The notes: generated by a model not told the origin, from the letters alone. A stretch of DNA of 64,000 nt from Herbaspirillum sp. AP02 (GCF_015767275.1 NZ_JADWMY010000008.1:186001-250000); one strand, 5' to 3'; shown: positions 1 to 9,457, numbered from the stretch's first letter. Program-made: numbers and translations.

Positions 1-476
1 TGCAGATTCCCACGCCTGACGAGACCAACGACAACATCGTGGCCTATTGGATTCCCAACACGCTGCCCAAGCCGGGCCAGCCGTTCAATGTGGAATACCG
101 CCTGTCCTGGCAGAAGGACAATGAAAAGCGTCCGCCGCTGGCCTATGTCACGCAGACCCTGTTCGGTCACGGTTATCGGCCCAAGCAGGAAGCCAAGGCC
201 GACGAGGTACAGCAACTGGCCATCGATTTCGATGGTGGCAGTCTCAAGAAGCTGCCGGCCAATGCCCGCGTGGAAGGCGTGATCGAGGCCGATGCCAACG
301 GCAAGCTGGCCAGCGTGACGACCCGCAAGAATGAAATGACCGGCGGCTGGCGCGTGGAAGTCAAGCTGCGCCGGCTGGAAGAAAACAAGCCCGTCGAGCT
401 GCGCGGTTTCCTGCGCAATGCCAATGGCGGCACAACCTTGTCTGAAACGTGGAGCTACATATTACCCCCCAACTAA
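1..476 (+). CDS. opgG: Periplasmic glucan biosynthesis protein OpgG (MdoG), C-terminal part
   Basis: The reading frame is open from base 3 and ends with TAA at 474-476, so only the last 157 or so residues are in the window. OpgG is a periplasmic protein needed to build osmoregulated periplasmic glucans from the beta-1,2-glucan backbone made by OpgH. The visible part begins with a PTPDETNDNIVAYW segment that I recognise from the C-terminal domain of OpgG, and ends with WSYILPPN. The next gene, opgH, starts inside its last codons, which is the usual opgGH arrangement and supports translational coupling. The N-terminal domain and signal peptide lie upstream of the window. Confidence 0.9.
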   Translation, partial: QIPTPDETNDNIVAYWIPNTLPKPGQPFNVEYRLSWQKDNEKRPPLAYVTQTLFGHGYRPKQEAKADEVQQLAIDFDGGSLKKLPANARVEGVIEADANGKLASVTTRKNEMTGGWRVEVKLRRLEENKPVELRGFLRNANGGTTLSETWSYILPPN

Positions 477-3079
477 GGCAGACTTCGGCAGCCTCGCAGG
501 CGCTCGAGGATTACCTCGCGCGCCTGCCGCTGTCGCCTGAACAACGCCACGACCTGGCGGCGCGGGCGGGTGCGATCGGCTCCGGTGATCCGGTGGCTGA
601 CCTGCACCGCGTGCTGGCCGAGGCTTCCGGGCGCGATGTGCAACTTGTTGCAGCCGCTGCACAGGCATCGGTGGATGCACGCTTGCGCCTGATGTATCCG
701 CAGACCGATACCACTGACGATACCCACGTCGGCGGCGCTGTGCCGCCCATCGACGAGGCGCGCGGCCAGCCGCGCATTCCGGTCGGACCGCCCATGCACC
801 GCAGGTCCATGGTGCCGCGTCCCTGGGGTGAGCTCAATCCGTTTTCGCGCTGGGTGGAGGAAGAAAACCGCCGGCTGGAGCGTCGCCCCAGCCGCTGGCG
901 TCGCGCCCGCAAGGGCCGCGCCAAGGTGGCCGAGCCGGTGCCGGCAGCGGTGGATGACGAACCGCGTTACATCGAAGATCATCTGGACCAATCCGAGGCA
1001 CCCGATCCCAAGGGCCACTGGCAGCACACCGGCAACGTACGCCGCATCACGCTGCTGGTGCTGATGGTGCTGCAGACCTCGATGGCCACCTATTTCATGA
1101 GCGACGTGCTGCCCTACCACGGTACCAAGCCGCTGGAGATGGTGGTGCTGTTCCTGTTCGGTCTGTTGTTCCTGTGGGTATCGGCCGGCTTCTGGACGGC
1201 CATGACCGGCTTCCTGGTGCTCATGCGCGGAGACGACAAATACCTGATCTCGCACGAGAAGGCCGGCAACACCGAGATTGCGAAAGAAGCGCGCACCGCC
1301 ATCGTCATGCCCATCTGCAACGAGGATGTGGCACGCGTCTTTGCCGGCCTGCGGGCGACCTACGAGTCGCTGGAGCGCACTGGCCAGATCGCGCATTTCG
1401 ATTTCTTCATCCTCTCCGACAGCGGCGAAGCCGACATCTGCGCGGCCGAAACCGCTGCGTGGAATCGCCTGTGCCGCGAGACCGGTGGTTTCGGGCGCAT
1501 CTTCTATCGCCACCGGCGCCGCCGCGTCAAGCGCAAGAGCGGCAACCTGGATGACTTCTGCCGTCGCTGGGGCGCCGATTACCGCTACATGGTGGTGCTG
1601 GACGCCGACAGCGTCATGACCGGCGAATGCCTGACCAAGCTGACCCGCCTGATGGAAGCCCATCCTGGCGCCGGCATCATCCAGACCGCGCCGCGCGCGG
1701 CCGGACGCGACACCCTGTATGCCCGCATCCAGCAGTTCTCGACCCGCGTCTATGGTCCGCTGTTCACTGCCGGCCTGCATTACTGGCAACTGGGCGAATC
1801 GCACTTCTGGGGCCACAACGCCATCATCCGTCTGCAGCCCTTCATGAAGTACTGCGCGCTGGCGCCGCTGCCGGGCAAGGGTAACCTGTCCGGGCCGATC
1901 ATGTCGCACGACTTCGTCGAGGCCTCACTGATGCGGCGCGCCGGCTGGTCGGTGTGGATCGCCTACGACCTCGACGGCAGCTACGAGGAAATGCCGCCCA
2001 ACCTGCTCGACGAACTGAGCCGTGACCGTCGCTGGTGCCAGGGCAACCTGATGAACTTCCGCCTGTTCCTGGCGCGTGGCATGCATGTGGTACACCGTGC
2101 CGTGTTCGTCACCGGCGTGATGGCCTATGTTTCGGCGCCGCTGTGGGGGCTGTTCCTGATCCTGTCCACGGTATTGCTGGCCGCGCACACGCTGATCGAT
2201 CCGCAATACTTCACGGCGCCGCGCCAGCTGTTCCCGATCTGGCCCGAATGGCATCCGGAAAAGGCCCTGGCGCTGGTCTCGGCCACCGCCACCATCCTGT
2301 TCCTGCCCAAGATCCTGGCGGTATTGCTGTTCGCGGTGAAGGGCGCGCGTGGCTTCGGCGGCGCGCTGGCCCTGTTCCTGAGCATGGTGATCGAACTACT
2401 GTTCTCGATGGCGCTGGCGCCGGTGCGCATGCTGTTCCACACCCGCTTCGTCATGGGCGCTTTCCTGGGCTGGAACGCGGGCTGGAAGTCGCCCCCGCGA
2501 GCCGACAATGAAACCGGTTGGGGCGAGGCGCTGCGTCGCCATGGCTGGCATTCGCTGCTGGGCGTGGCCTGGGGCGCACTGGTGTACTGGCTCAACCCCT
2601 CCTTCATCTGGTGGCTGATCCCGATTGCGGGCTCGCTGGCGGTTTCGGTGCCGGTGTCGGTGCTGTCCTCGCGGGTCACCTTTGGCCGTGGTTTCCGTCG
2701 CGCCGGTTTGTTCAAGATTCCGGAAGAGACCTCGCCGCCGTTCGAATTGCGCGAGACCGTCCGTCATCACCAGGAAACACCTGCGCTACCGGGCTTCGTC
2801 GAGGCCGTGGTCGACCCGTCCTTCAATGCCCTGGTCTGCGCCACCGCGCATGCCCATCCGCAGGTGCCGCAACTCACGCAACATCTGCGCGAGAAGCTGG
2901 TGCGCAGTGCCCTGAAGGACGGACCGGACGCACTGAACGACAAGCAGAAGAACAGCATCCTGGAAGAACCAGGCCTGCTGTCGCAACTGCACCAGGCGGT
3001 CTGGAGCGGCGTGCCGGAAGTCCATTCGGACTGGCGCCGCGCTATGGCGCAGCAGGTACCGATGGCGCTGGCCGCCTGA
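449..3079 (+). CDS. opgH: Glucans biosynthesis glucosyltransferase OpgH (MdoH)
   Basis: This inner-membrane family 2 glycosyltransferase polymerises glucose from UDP-glucose into the linear backbone of osmoregulated periplasmic glucans. The product is about 876 residues, close to E. coli OpgH. A cytoplasmic N-terminal region (1-195) precedes two membrane segments (about 198-260). The catalytic domain carries DADS at 385-388, SHDF near 486 and the RRWCQGN (QxxRW-type) motif at 527-533. Several further membrane segments follow. The start is uncertain: the first in-frame Met is residue 82, so I use GTG at 449, which overlaps opgG by 28 bases and has no clear ribosome binding site. A hairpin terminator follows the gene. 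Confidence 0.93.
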   Translation: MELHITPQLRQTSAASQALEDYLARLPLSPEQRHDLAARAGAIGSGDPVADLHRVLAEASGRDVQLVAAAAQASVDARLRLMYPQTDTTDDTHVGGAVPPIDEARGQPRIPVGPPMHRRSMVPRPWGELNPFSRWVEEENRRLERRPSRWRRARKGRAKVAEPVPAAVDDEPRYIEDHLDQSEAPDPKGHWQHTGNVRRITLLVLMVLQTSMATYFMSDVLPYHGTKPLEMVVLFLFGLLFLWVSAGFWTAMTGFLVLMRGDDKYLISHEKAGNTEIAKEARTAIVMPICNEDVARVFAGLRATYESLERTGQIAHFDFFILSDSGEADICAAETAAWNRLCRETGGFGRIFYRHRRRRVKRKSGNLDDFCRRWGADYRYMVVLDADSVMTGECLTKLTRLMEAHPGAGIIQTAPRAAGRDTLYARIQQFSTRVYGPLFTAGLHYWQLGESHFWGHNAIIRLQPFMKYCALAPLPGKGNLSGPIMSHDFVEASLMRRAGWSVWIAYDLDGSYEEMPPNLLDELSRDRRWCQGNLMNFRLFLARGMHVVHRAVFVTGVMAYVSAPLWGLFLILSTVLLAAHTLIDPQYFTAPRQLFPIWPEWHPEKALALVSATATILFLPKILAVLLFAVKGARGFGGALALFLSMVIELLFSMALAPVRMLFHTRFVMGAFLGWNAGWKSPPRADNETGWGEALRRHGWHSLLGVAWGALVYWLNPSFIWWLIPIAGSLAVSVPVSVLSSRVTFGRGFRRAGLFKIPEETSPPFELRETVRHHQETPALPGFVEAVVDPSFNALVCATAHAHPQVPQLTQHLREKLVRSALKDGPDALNDKQKNSILEEPGLLSQLHQAVWSGVPEVHSDWRRAMAQQVPMALAA

Positions 3080-3097
3080 GGGGGCGGGCAGCACCGG

Positions 3098-3121
3098 GAC
3101 GGCCGATGAAATTCGGCCGTC
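3098..3121 (+). terminator. Hairpin terminator after opgH
   Basis: A perfect 9-bp stem (GACGGCCGA with TCGGCCGTC) and a 6-base loop are followed by ATCATTTTCT. It lies 18 bases after the opgH stop and 40 bases before the next gene, which fits a Rho-independent terminator, although the T tract is interrupted. Confidence 0.65.
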
Positions 3122-3163
3122 ATCATTTTCTGAGATCATCTTCAGCGTTTGCCACGAGCGACC

Positions 3164-4375
3164 ATGACCGAGCCGCAAGACCAACTTCCGCACGCCATCC
3201 CGACTTCCCACATCCCTGCCCGACAGAAGGCGTGGTGGAGCGGGGTCGCGCTGGTGCTGCTGCTGGGTGGCGGTTACTGGCTGTATTCGCGGCAGCAGCC
3301 GCCACCGGCGCCGCCCAAGCCGATCCCGGTCAAGCTGGAGACGGTCACCGTTGAACGGGCCGACCTGGAACAGGTGGTCAATGCCACCGGCAATGTGGTG
3401 GCGCAGGATTACGTGGATGTAGGCTCCAAGGTGGCTGGCCAGCTGTCGGACGTCGACGTGGTCATTGGTGAAGCCGTCAAGGCCGGTCGCCTGCTGGCCA
3501 CGGTGGCTCCCGCCGTGCAGAGCAGCCGCATCGAGAACAACCGCGCCACGCTGGCGCGACTCAAGGCCGAGCTGGCCGGACAGAATGCCCAGCTCGACTT
3601 CGCCCAATTGCAGTTCCAGCGCCAGACCCAGCTCAAGGCCGAGAACGCCACCCGCGAGGAATCCTATGAGTCCAGCCGCATGAACATGTATGCGGCGGCG
3701 GCACGGGTGGATGCCACCAACGCCCAGATCCAGCAGACCGAGGCTTCCATCCGGGAGGATGAAGCGGTGCAGAAGCAGACCCGCATCGAAGCACCCGTCA
3801 GCGGCACCATCGTGACGCTCAATGCACGCGCCGGCCAGATGGTAGGTGCCAACCAGGAAGCCCTGATGCGCATTGCCGACCTGTCGCGCATGACGGTTCA
3901 GGTACCGGTGTCGGAAGAAGACGTCACCCGCCTGCAAAAGGGCATGACCGCCTACTTCACCACACCCGGCTATCCCGGCAAGCGCTGGAGCGGCAAGCTG
4001 CGCCAGATCATGCTGCTGCCCACCGACGACTCCGGGCGGCAGGGCAAGAAGGCTTTCTATACGGTACTCTTCGATGTGGCCAATCCCAGTCGCGAGCTGA
4101 TGAGCGGCATGAGTGCCGATGTCTATTTCGTGCTGGCCCGGGCTGAACATGTGCCCACCATCCCGCGTACGCTGGTGACCAAGCCCGGCATGGATGGCAC
4201 CCAGACGGTGAAAGTGGTGCTGCAGGATGGCAAGCTGGAAAGCCGCAAGATCAAGATCGGCATCCGCGATGGCGAGCGCGCCCAGGTGCTGTCGGGCCTG
4301 AAGGAAGGCGAGCAGGTGCTGTTGCCGGCCAATCCGCCGGCCCCTGCGGCTGCCGCGACCGCAGCGGCACGCTAG
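3164..4375 (+). CDS. MacA-like periplasmic adaptor (membrane fusion protein) of an efflux system
   Basis: The protein (403 residues from ATG 3164) is a HlyD/MacA-type adaptor, which links an inner-membrane transporter to an outer-membrane channel. It has one N-terminal membrane anchor (about residues 25-45), a first lipoyl half-motif (ATGNVVAQDYVDVGSKVAGQ), a long alpha-helical hairpin rich in Ala, Gln and Glu, a second lipoyl half (RIEAPVSGTIVTL), then beta-barrel and membrane-proximal domains. The last residues are an Ala/Pro-rich tail. A TTG at 3149 could add five residues, but ATG 3164 is preferred. An outer-membrane factor gene follows, but no MacB ABC transporter or RND pump gene lies next to it. 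Confidence 0.85.
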   Translation: MTEPQDQLPHAIPTSHIPARQKAWWSGVALVLLLGGGYWLYSRQQPPPAPPKPIPVKLETVTVERADLEQVVNATGNVVAQDYVDVGSKVAGQLSDVDVVIGEAVKAGRLLATVAPAVQSSRIENNRATLARLKAELAGQNAQLDFAQLQFQRQTQLKAENATREESYESSRMNMYAAAARVDATNAQIQQTEASIREDEAVQKQTRIEAPVSGTIVTLNARAGQMVGANQEALMRIADLSRMTVQVPVSEEDVTRLQKGMTAYFTTPGYPGKRWSGKLRQIMLLPTDDSGRQGKKAFYTVLFDVANPSRELMSGMSADVYFVLARAEHVPTIPRTLVTKPGMDGTQTVKVVLQDGKLESRKIKIGIRDGERAQVLSGLKEGEQVLLPANPPAPAAAATAAAR

Positions 4376-4450
4376 CCGCCAGGCATGTTGTACCGTGGAG
4401 GTCGCGCCGGGGAGGGCGGCCTTGTTTTCCTGTTTCGATGCACACGACCC

Positions 4451-5929
4451 ATGAGATTGCCTAGCCCGACTCCGCCTGTTTCCGATCTGCTGCCCCGCCT
4501 GGTGCGGCTGGCGCTGGCCGTCTCGCTGGCACTCTCCCTGGGCGCCTGCGTTACGCCCCAGGTGCAGACCGATCCCATTCTCGAAATGCAGGTGCCCGAC
4601 AAGTGGGGCGGCGGCGCCTCCGCCGACGTGGCCCATGCCGAACAGTTGTGGCCCGATACCGACTGGTGGAAGCAGTTCGGCAGCGGTGAGTTGTCCGAGC
4701 TGGTGCAGGAGGGCCAGCGCAACAACTACGAAATCGCCGCGGCCTTCTCCCGCATCAAGCAGGCCGAGGCCCAGGCCCGCATTGCCGGGGCACCGCTGTT
4801 GCCCAATGTGGGCCTGAATGCTGGCGCCAGCCGCGAAATGCCGATCTCCGGGGGTACTCCCTCCAACGCCGCCAATGCCAGCCTGCAGATCAGCTACGAA
4901 ATCGATTTCTGGGGCAAGAACCGCGCCGGGGTCGAAGCCGCCGAAGCCACCCTGCGCGCCAATCGCTACGACCGCGAAACGGTGGCCCTGACCGTCACCA
5001 GCGGCATTGTCTCCACCTATCTGCAGGTGCTGTCACTGCGCGACCGCCTGGGGATCGCACGCCAGAACGTCAACAATGCCGAACGCGTGCTGCGCCTGGT
5101 GGAGGCGCAAAGCCGCGCCGGCTCGGCCTCGCCGCTGGACCTGGCGCGCCAGCGTTCGGCCCTGGCCAACCAGCGCCAGCTGATCCCCGACCTGCAGCAG
5201 CAGGAGCAGGACGCGCAGACGGCGTTGGCCATCCTGCTGGGTCGCCCGCCGCAGAATTTCAAGGTCGAGGAAAAAGGCCTGGGCGCGATCCAGATGCCGC
5301 GCATCTCGGCCGGCCTGCCCTCCGAACTGCTGACCCGCCGGCCCGACATCCGCCGTGCCGAAGCCAATCTGGCTGCCGCCAATGCCAACGTCGCCGTGGC
5401 CCGGGCCTCGCTGTTCCCCAGTATCACGCTGACCGGCTCCACCGGCGCGCAGAGCAATGCGTTGCTGTCCTTGTTCGATGGTCCCAACCTGTTCGCCAAC
5501 CTCGGCGCCGGCCTGATCGCGCCCATCTTCGATGGCGGCAATCTGCGCAACCAGCGTGCCCTGGCTGAGGCCCAGAAGGAAGAGCTGGTGCAGGTCTATC
5601 GGCAGCGGGTGATCACCTCGCTGTCCGAGGTGGAGAAGGCCCTGGGCGCGATCCGCAGCCTGGAAGAACGGTACCGCCTGAAGGTGGGAGAAGTGGAGCA
5701 GGCGCGCTTCGCCTTCGAGCTGGCCGAGATTCGTTATCGTGCCGGTGCCGAAGACCTGCTGGTGGTGCTCGACACCCAGCGCACCCTCTCCGAAGCCCAG
5801 AACCAGTTGGGTCAGATCAAGCTGCAGCGGCTGCAGGCGACTGTCTCGCTGTACAAGGCCCTGGGCGGCGGCTGGCAGGACAAGCAGGTACCGGGGGATA
5901 CCGGCACTGCCACCGCCACCGTATCCTGA
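4451..5929 (+). CDS. Outer-membrane efflux channel, NodT/OprM-type lipoprotein
   Basis: This is an outer-membrane factor of the TolC/NodT family, which forms the exit duct of tripartite efflux systems. From ATG 4451 the product is 492 residues and starts with a signal peptide ending in the lipobox LGAC, predicting a lipidated N-terminus. An in-frame ATG at 4385 would add 22 residues and displace the signal peptide, so 4451 is chosen. Two internally similar halves show the family pattern, including ISYEIDFWGKNR, LLTRRPDIRRAEANL and the final YRAGAEDLL segment. It follows the MacA-like adaptor by about 75 bases and converges on the next gene with only 10 bases between stops. Confidence 0.88.
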   Translation: MRLPSPTPPVSDLLPRLVRLALAVSLALSLGACVTPQVQTDPILEMQVPDKWGGGASADVAHAEQLWPDTDWWKQFGSGELSELVQEGQRNNYEIAAAFSRIKQAEAQARIAGAPLLPNVGLNAGASREMPISGGTPSNAANASLQISYEIDFWGKNRAGVEAAEATLRANRYDRETVALTVTSGIVSTYLQVLSLRDRLGIARQNVNNAERVLRLVEAQSRAGSASPLDLARQRSALANQRQLIPDLQQQEQDAQTALAILLGRPPQNFKVEEKGLGAIQMPRISAGLPSELLTRRPDIRRAEANLAAANANVAVARASLFPSITLTGSTGAQSNALLSLFDGPNLFANLGAGLIAPIFDGGNLRNQRALAEAQKEELVQVYRQRVITSLSEVEKALGAIRSLEERYRLKVGEVEQARFAFELAEIRYRAGAEDLLVVLDTQRTLSEAQNQLGQIKLQRLQATVSLYKALGGGWQDKQVPGDTGTATATVS

Positions 5930-5939
5930 ACGGCGGTGG

Positions 5940-7001
5940 TCAGGCCGTGGCCTGCCACTCCTTCACCAGCACCTGCACCAGTTCGGCCACGGTCAGCCCG
6001 TCGCGGATCAGTGCCGCACCTTGCCCGGCCCAGTGGGCCCCGAATTCGTGGACATCCCTGGCCACCGCCATCGCATTGAGCTGCTTGCCGGCGTCATAGG
6101 CGGCCGGATAGGCCGGAATCGGCGGCGCGGTGGGGGTATCGATTTCCTGCATGAAGCGATTGACGATGCCGCGTGCACGGCGGCCTGAAATGGCGGCTGT
6201 CACGCGCGTGTGCCGGGCGCGCTCGCTCTTGAGCAGGGCCCGATAGGCGGCATTGGCACCGGACTCGCGGGTGAGCAGGAAGGCGGTTCCCATCTGCACC
6301 GCCTGCGCGCCCAGTTGCAGGGCGGCGGCGATGCCCTTGCCATCCATGATGCCGCCGGCCGCAATCACCGGCAGGCGGCTTTGCTGCGCCAGCAGACGCA
6401 CCAGGGCGAAGGTCCCGATCTCCTCATCCTTGTCCTGGTCGAAGATGCCGCGATGGCCACCGGCCTCGATGCCTTGTGCCACGATGGCATCGATCCCGGC
6501 GGCTTCGATCTGGCGTGCCTCGTCCAGGCAGGTGGCGCTGGCCATCAGGAATACGCCGGCCTGCTTGAGGGACTGGATCACCGCAGCCGATGGCAGGCCG
6601 AAGTGGAAACTGACCACCTTGGGCGGCTGTTCCAGCATCAGTTGCTGCATCCCGGTATCGACCTTGAAACTCTGGTAGATCTCCTTCAAGGGCAGCGTGA
6701 TGCTGCCGCCGAATTCATCCAGATGGCCTTGCAGGTGCTGCAGCCAGGCCGCATCCCGGGTCGCATCTAGGTGCGCCGGTTGATGGCAAAAGACATTGAC
6801 GTTGAAGGGCTTGGCCGTGAGCGCCTGCAACTGTGCCAGCGCCTCGCGGGCCTGTGCCACGCTGGAGGCGCCCAGCGCCAGCGAACCCAGGGCACCGGCA
6901 TTGGAGGCGGCGGCGGCCATGGTCACGGTGGAGCTGCCGGCCATCGGCGCCTGGATGATGGGATGGGCCAGGCCCAGTCGTTGCAGCAGGGGGGTAGGCA
7001 T
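5940..7001 (-). CDS. Nitronate monooxygenase-family FMN oxidoreductase
   Basis: This 353-residue TIM-barrel flavoprotein belongs to the 2-nitropropane dioxygenase / nitronate monooxygenase family, which oxidises alkyl nitronates with FMN and O2. It begins LGLAHPIIQAPMAG, the typical N-terminal strand. It carries the catalytic-His segment EAGGHRG and the phosphate-binding stretch VIAAGGIMDGKG followed by ALQLGAQAVQMGTAFL. The start at 7001 has a GGAGAG sequence a few bases upstream. It lies 60 bases downstream of thyA on the same strand and could be co-transcribed, though no functional link is evident. The physiological substrate cannot be read from the sequence. Confidence 0.87.
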   Translation of the reverse strand: MPTPLLQRLGLAHPIIQAPMAGSSTVTMAAAASNAGALGSLALGASSVAQAREALAQLQALTAKPFNVNVFCHQPAHLDATRDAAWLQHLQGHLDEFGGSITLPLKEIYQSFKVDTGMQQLMLEQPPKVVSFHFGLPSAAVIQSLKQAGVFLMASATCLDEARQIEAAGIDAIVAQGIEAGGHRGIFDQDKDEEIGTFALVRLLAQQSRLPVIAAGGIMDGKGIAAALQLGAQAVQMGTAFLLTRESGANAAYRALLKSERARHTRVTAAISGRRARGIVNRFMQEIDTPTAPPIPAYPAAYDAGKQLNAMAVARDVHEFGAHWAGQGAALIRDGLTVAELVQVLVKEWQATA

Positions 7002-7061
7002 GCGTCTCTCCCGAAGCGCGCACCGACCGGCGCACTGCCGGTGGCGGCATGCGCAGGTGGT

Positions 7062-8033
7062 TCAGACCGCCATGGGGGCGGTCAGGGGGGCGTGGTGCTG
7101 GTAGTTTTCCAGCGAGAAGTCGGAGGGCTCGATCTGCTCCAGCCATTGCGGTGCGTACTCGCCAGTCTTGGCGAAGTCCGGTACGCGGTCGGAAATGAGC
7201 AGTTGCGGCAGCGGGTAGGGCTCGCGGGTCAACTGTTCCTTGACCATCTCGATATGGTTTTCGTAGATGTGGGCATCGCCCACGAAGTAGCTGAACCAGC
7301 GCGGCTTGTAGCCGGTCAGGCGCGCTACCAGATGCAGCAGTGCCGCCGCTTCGGCCAGGTTGAAGGGCGTGCCCAGGCCGATGTCGTTGCTGCGCACGTA
7401 CAGGCAGAGCGAGATTTCCCCGGTGTTCTGGTTGGGCAGGAACTGGTACAGCAGGTGGCAGGCGGGCAGGGCGATCTCGTCGAGCACCGCGCAATTCCAG
7501 CCATGGAACAGGATGCGGCGGCTGCCGGGATTCTTGACGATGGTGTCCAGGCAGTCGCGCAACTGGTCCACCGCCTTGTACAGCAGCACCTTGTCCACGC
7601 CGTCATCCTGCAGGGTGGAGACGATGCTGAAGCCCTTGCCGCGGGCGGCGTCGATCTGCGCACTGTGCGCGGCGTCGATCAACTTGTAGGCCGGCCACTG
7701 GCGCCATTGCACGCCATACACCGGTCCCAGGTCGTCGGTGCCGGTACGGAAGGGATTGGCCAGCCAATCGGCGTTTTCATTGGCGTTCTGGTCCCAGACC
7801 TTGCAGCCCAGGGCGCGGAAGTCGGCGGCGCTGCGCGTGGCGCGCAGGAAGCCGCACAGTTCGCCCACTACCGACTTGAAGGCCAGGCGCTTGGTGGTCA
7901 CCGCCGGGAAGCCCTTCTGCAGGTCGAAGCGCATCATTGCGCCGGGGATGCTGAGGGTGCGGATGCCGGTGCGGTTGTCTTGCCAGGAGCCGTTCTCGAG
8001 CACGTCCTGGATGAGGTCTTGGTATTGTTTCAT
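7062..8033 (-). CDS. thyA: Thymidylate synthase ThyA
   Basis: ThyA methylates dUMP to dTMP using 5,10-methylene-tetrahydrofolate. The product is 323 residues, longer than the 264-residue E. coli enzyme. Recognisable parts are the N-terminal [17 protein letters not shown], the loop [11 protein letters not shown], the nucleophile region [10 protein letters not shown] (the active-site Cys), and the dUMP-binding stretch [14 protein letters not shown]. The frame is open upstream to 8132, but homology starts at MKQYQDL, so ATG 8031-8033 is the start. The extra length sits between the N-terminal folate-binding part and the catalytic Cys, as in other long-form ThyA proteins. Confidence 0.95.
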   Translation of the reverse strand: MKQYQDLIQDVLENGSWQDNRTGIRTLSIPGAMMRFDLQKGFPAVTTKRLAFKSVVGELCGFLRATRSAADFRALGCKVWDQNANENADWLANPFRTGTDDLGPVYGVQWRQWPAYKLIDAAHSAQIDAARGKGFSIVSTLQDDGVDKVLLYKAVDQLRDCLDTIVKNPGSRRILFHGWNCAVLDEIALPACHLLYQFLPNQNTGEISLCLYVRSNDIGLGTPFNLAEAAALLHLVARLTGYKPRWFSYFVGDAHIYENHIEMVKEQLTREPYPLPQLLISDRVPDFAKTGEYAPQWLEQIEPSDFSLENYQHHAPLTAPMAV

Positions 8034-8172
8034 TGCAATATTTCGAGTGCTGGCCACTGGCCGAGGGATGCGGGATTGTAGCGCATCGACAGGGCAAGCA
8101 CTCGACCGGCGGGGGCCTTGGCATGGCGTCAATGACGAAACGCCAAGGCCTGCCCGCTGCGGGTGGTGGCGC

Positions 8173-9105
8173 TCAGAAGCCGACGTTCTGGCCGCCCTTG
8201 AGTTTCAGCATGGCGCGGGCGTCGTCGGGGCTGGCCACTTCCAGCGAAAGCGCTTCGATGACCGTGCGGATGCGGCGGACCTGGTCGGCATTGCTCTTGG
8301 CCAGGTTGCCGGGGCCGTCCCAGAGCGAGTCTTCGAGACCCACGCGGGTGTGGCCGCCCATGGCCGCCGACATGGTGGCGATCGGGATCTGTCCGCGGCC
8401 GGCGCCCAGTACGGACCAGTAGTAGTCCTCGCCGAAGAGGCGGTCGGCGGTGCGTTTCATGTGCATCACGTCTTCGACGTCGTTGCCGATGCCGCCGCGC
8501 AGGCCGAAGACGGACTGGATCAGGAAGGGGGGCTTGATCAGGCCACGGTCGATGAAGTGGGCGGCGGTGTAGAGGTGGCCGATGTCGTAGCACTCGATTT
8601 CGAAGCGGGTCTGGTTGGCGCTGCAGGATTCGAGGATGTAGGCGATGTCCTTGAAGGTGTTGCGGAAGATGCGGTCGTCGGAGCCTTCGAGGTAGGGGCG
8701 TTCCCAGTCGTATTTGAAGTCCTTGAAGCGGTTCAGCATTTCGTACAGGCCGAAGTTCATGGAGCCCATGTTGAGGGAGGCGACTTCGGGTTTGAGCTGC
8801 AGTGCGGGTTGCAGGCGTTCTTCTACGCCCATGGTGGGGGCGCCGCCGGTGGTGAGGTTGATGACGACGTTGGAGCGGGCTTTGATCTGGGGGAGGAATT
8901 TGCGGAATTCGTCGGGGTCCTGGGTGGGTTTGCCGTTGTGTGGGTCGCGGGCGTGGAGGTGGACGATGGCGGCGCCGGCTTCGGCGGCGGCTAATGCTTC
9001 GTCCCTGATCTGCTCGGGGGTGATGGGCAGGTGGGGGGACATCGAGGGGGTGTGGATGGCGCCTGTGACTGCGCAGGTGATGATGACTTTCTTGGGCTTG
9101 GCCAT
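8173..9105 (-). CDS. Beta-keto acid cleavage enzyme (BKACE, DUF849)
   Basis: BKACE enzymes are Zn-dependent TIM barrels that condense a beta-keto acid with acetyl-CoA, releasing acetoacetate and a new CoA ester. The founding member, Kce, acts in lysine fermentation on 3-keto-5-aminohexanoate. This 310-residue protein has the family hallmarks VHLHARD (zinc-ligand His at about 49 and 51), NLTTGG and RVGLEDSLW. The start has an AAAGGAG site 8 bases upstream. It is on the same strand as the dehydrogenase and Liv-transporter genes but 454 bases downstream of them, behind a repeat element. The neighbours suggest that it cleaves a keto acid made by one of the two dehydrogenases. The substrate is unknown. 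Confidence 0.88.
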   Translation of the reverse strand: MAKPKKVIITCAVTGAIHTPSMSPHLPITPEQIRDEALAAAEAGAAIVHLHARDPHNGKPTQDPDEFRKFLPQIKARSNVVINLTTGGAPTMGVEERLQPALQLKPEVASLNMGSMNFGLYEMLNRFKDFKYDWERPYLEGSDDRIFRNTFKDIAYILESCSANQTRFEIECYDIGHLYTAAHFIDRGLIKPPFLIQSVFGLRGGIGNDVEDVMHMKRTADRLFGEDYYWSVLGAGRGQIPIATMSAAMGGHTRVGLEDSLWDGPGNLAKSNADQVRRIRTVIEALSLEVASPDDARAMLKLKGGQNVGF

Positions 9106-9230
9106 GGTGTGTGCTCCTTTGATGTTGGTTGTGCTTTTGGGGTGCTTTGCTGTCTTGCTTTGTGTTGTTGTGTTTTGTTTTGTTTCTTGGGTAGTCTTGT
9201 CTTGCTGACTATTTTCGCTCTAGCTTAATG
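9106..9230 (-). other. A/C-rich, almost G-free leader of the BKACE gene
   Basis: Read on the minus strand, the roughly 100 bases before the BKACE ribosome binding site are built mainly of A and C with CAA, ACAA and AAAC runs and very few T. This contrasts with the GC-rich surroundings. Such a stretch should be unstructured as RNA. The AAAGGAG site at its 3' end is the only recognisable signal. I see no clear minus-strand promoter within it. Confidence 0.5.
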
Positions 9231-9282
9231 CTTTTCTCTCTCCGGTCGCAGGGGAGCGCCGGGGGCGGCCCGGCAGCCGCTC

Positions 9283-9308
9283 ACTTTCTTTGGCCCGCCA
9301 AAGAAAGT
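9283..9308. repeat. Perfect hairpin with ACTTTCTTTGG arms
   Basis: An 11-base arm ACTTTCTTTGG, the spacer CCCG and the exact complement CCAAAGAAAGT form a perfect palindromic stem, followed by AAGCAAAGAAAA. I recall very similar ACTTTCTTTGG/CCAAAGAAAGT sequences as dispersed intergenic repeats in beta- and gammaproteobacterial genomes. It sits in the gap between the BKACE gene and the upstream dehydrogenase gene. Confidence 0.7.
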
Positions 9309-9323
9309 AAGCAAAGAAAACGG

Positions 9324-9457
9324 CCCCCAAGAGCCAGCCCTCCTGCGGAGGGTGCCCGCCGGAGCGAAGCAGCAAGTGGGAAAAATAGAGTCGCTTCGCT
9401 CCCACTATTTTTCTGATCCACTTGCCGCTTCACTCCGGCGGCTGGCTCCCAAGGGGG
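9324..9457. repeat. Large imperfect inverted repeat (134 bp)
   Basis: The left part (9324-9379: CCCCCAAGAGCCAGCC, then CGCCGGAGCGAAGCAGCAAG) is an imperfect reverse complement of the right part (9418-9457). The middle holds smaller nested repeats: GGAGCGAAGC at 9361-9370 against GCTTCGCTCC at 9393-9402, and AAAAATAG at 9381-9388 against CTATTTTT at 9405-9412. With the adjacent ACTTTCTTTGG hairpin this forms one compound intergenic element inside what otherwise looks like an operon. No coding capacity was found in it. Confidence 0.65.

Noticed and set aside
2786-4636. Long minus-strand open frame opposite the adaptor gene
   Set aside because: It is an antisense shadow of GC-rich codons with no recognisable domain and it overlaps two well-supported genes.
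9283-9308. Rho-independent terminator for the dehydrogenase gene
   Set aside because: The stem is perfect, but its arms are A/T- and purine-biased rather than GC-rich, and no T tract follows on the minus strand, so a repeat element is a better description.
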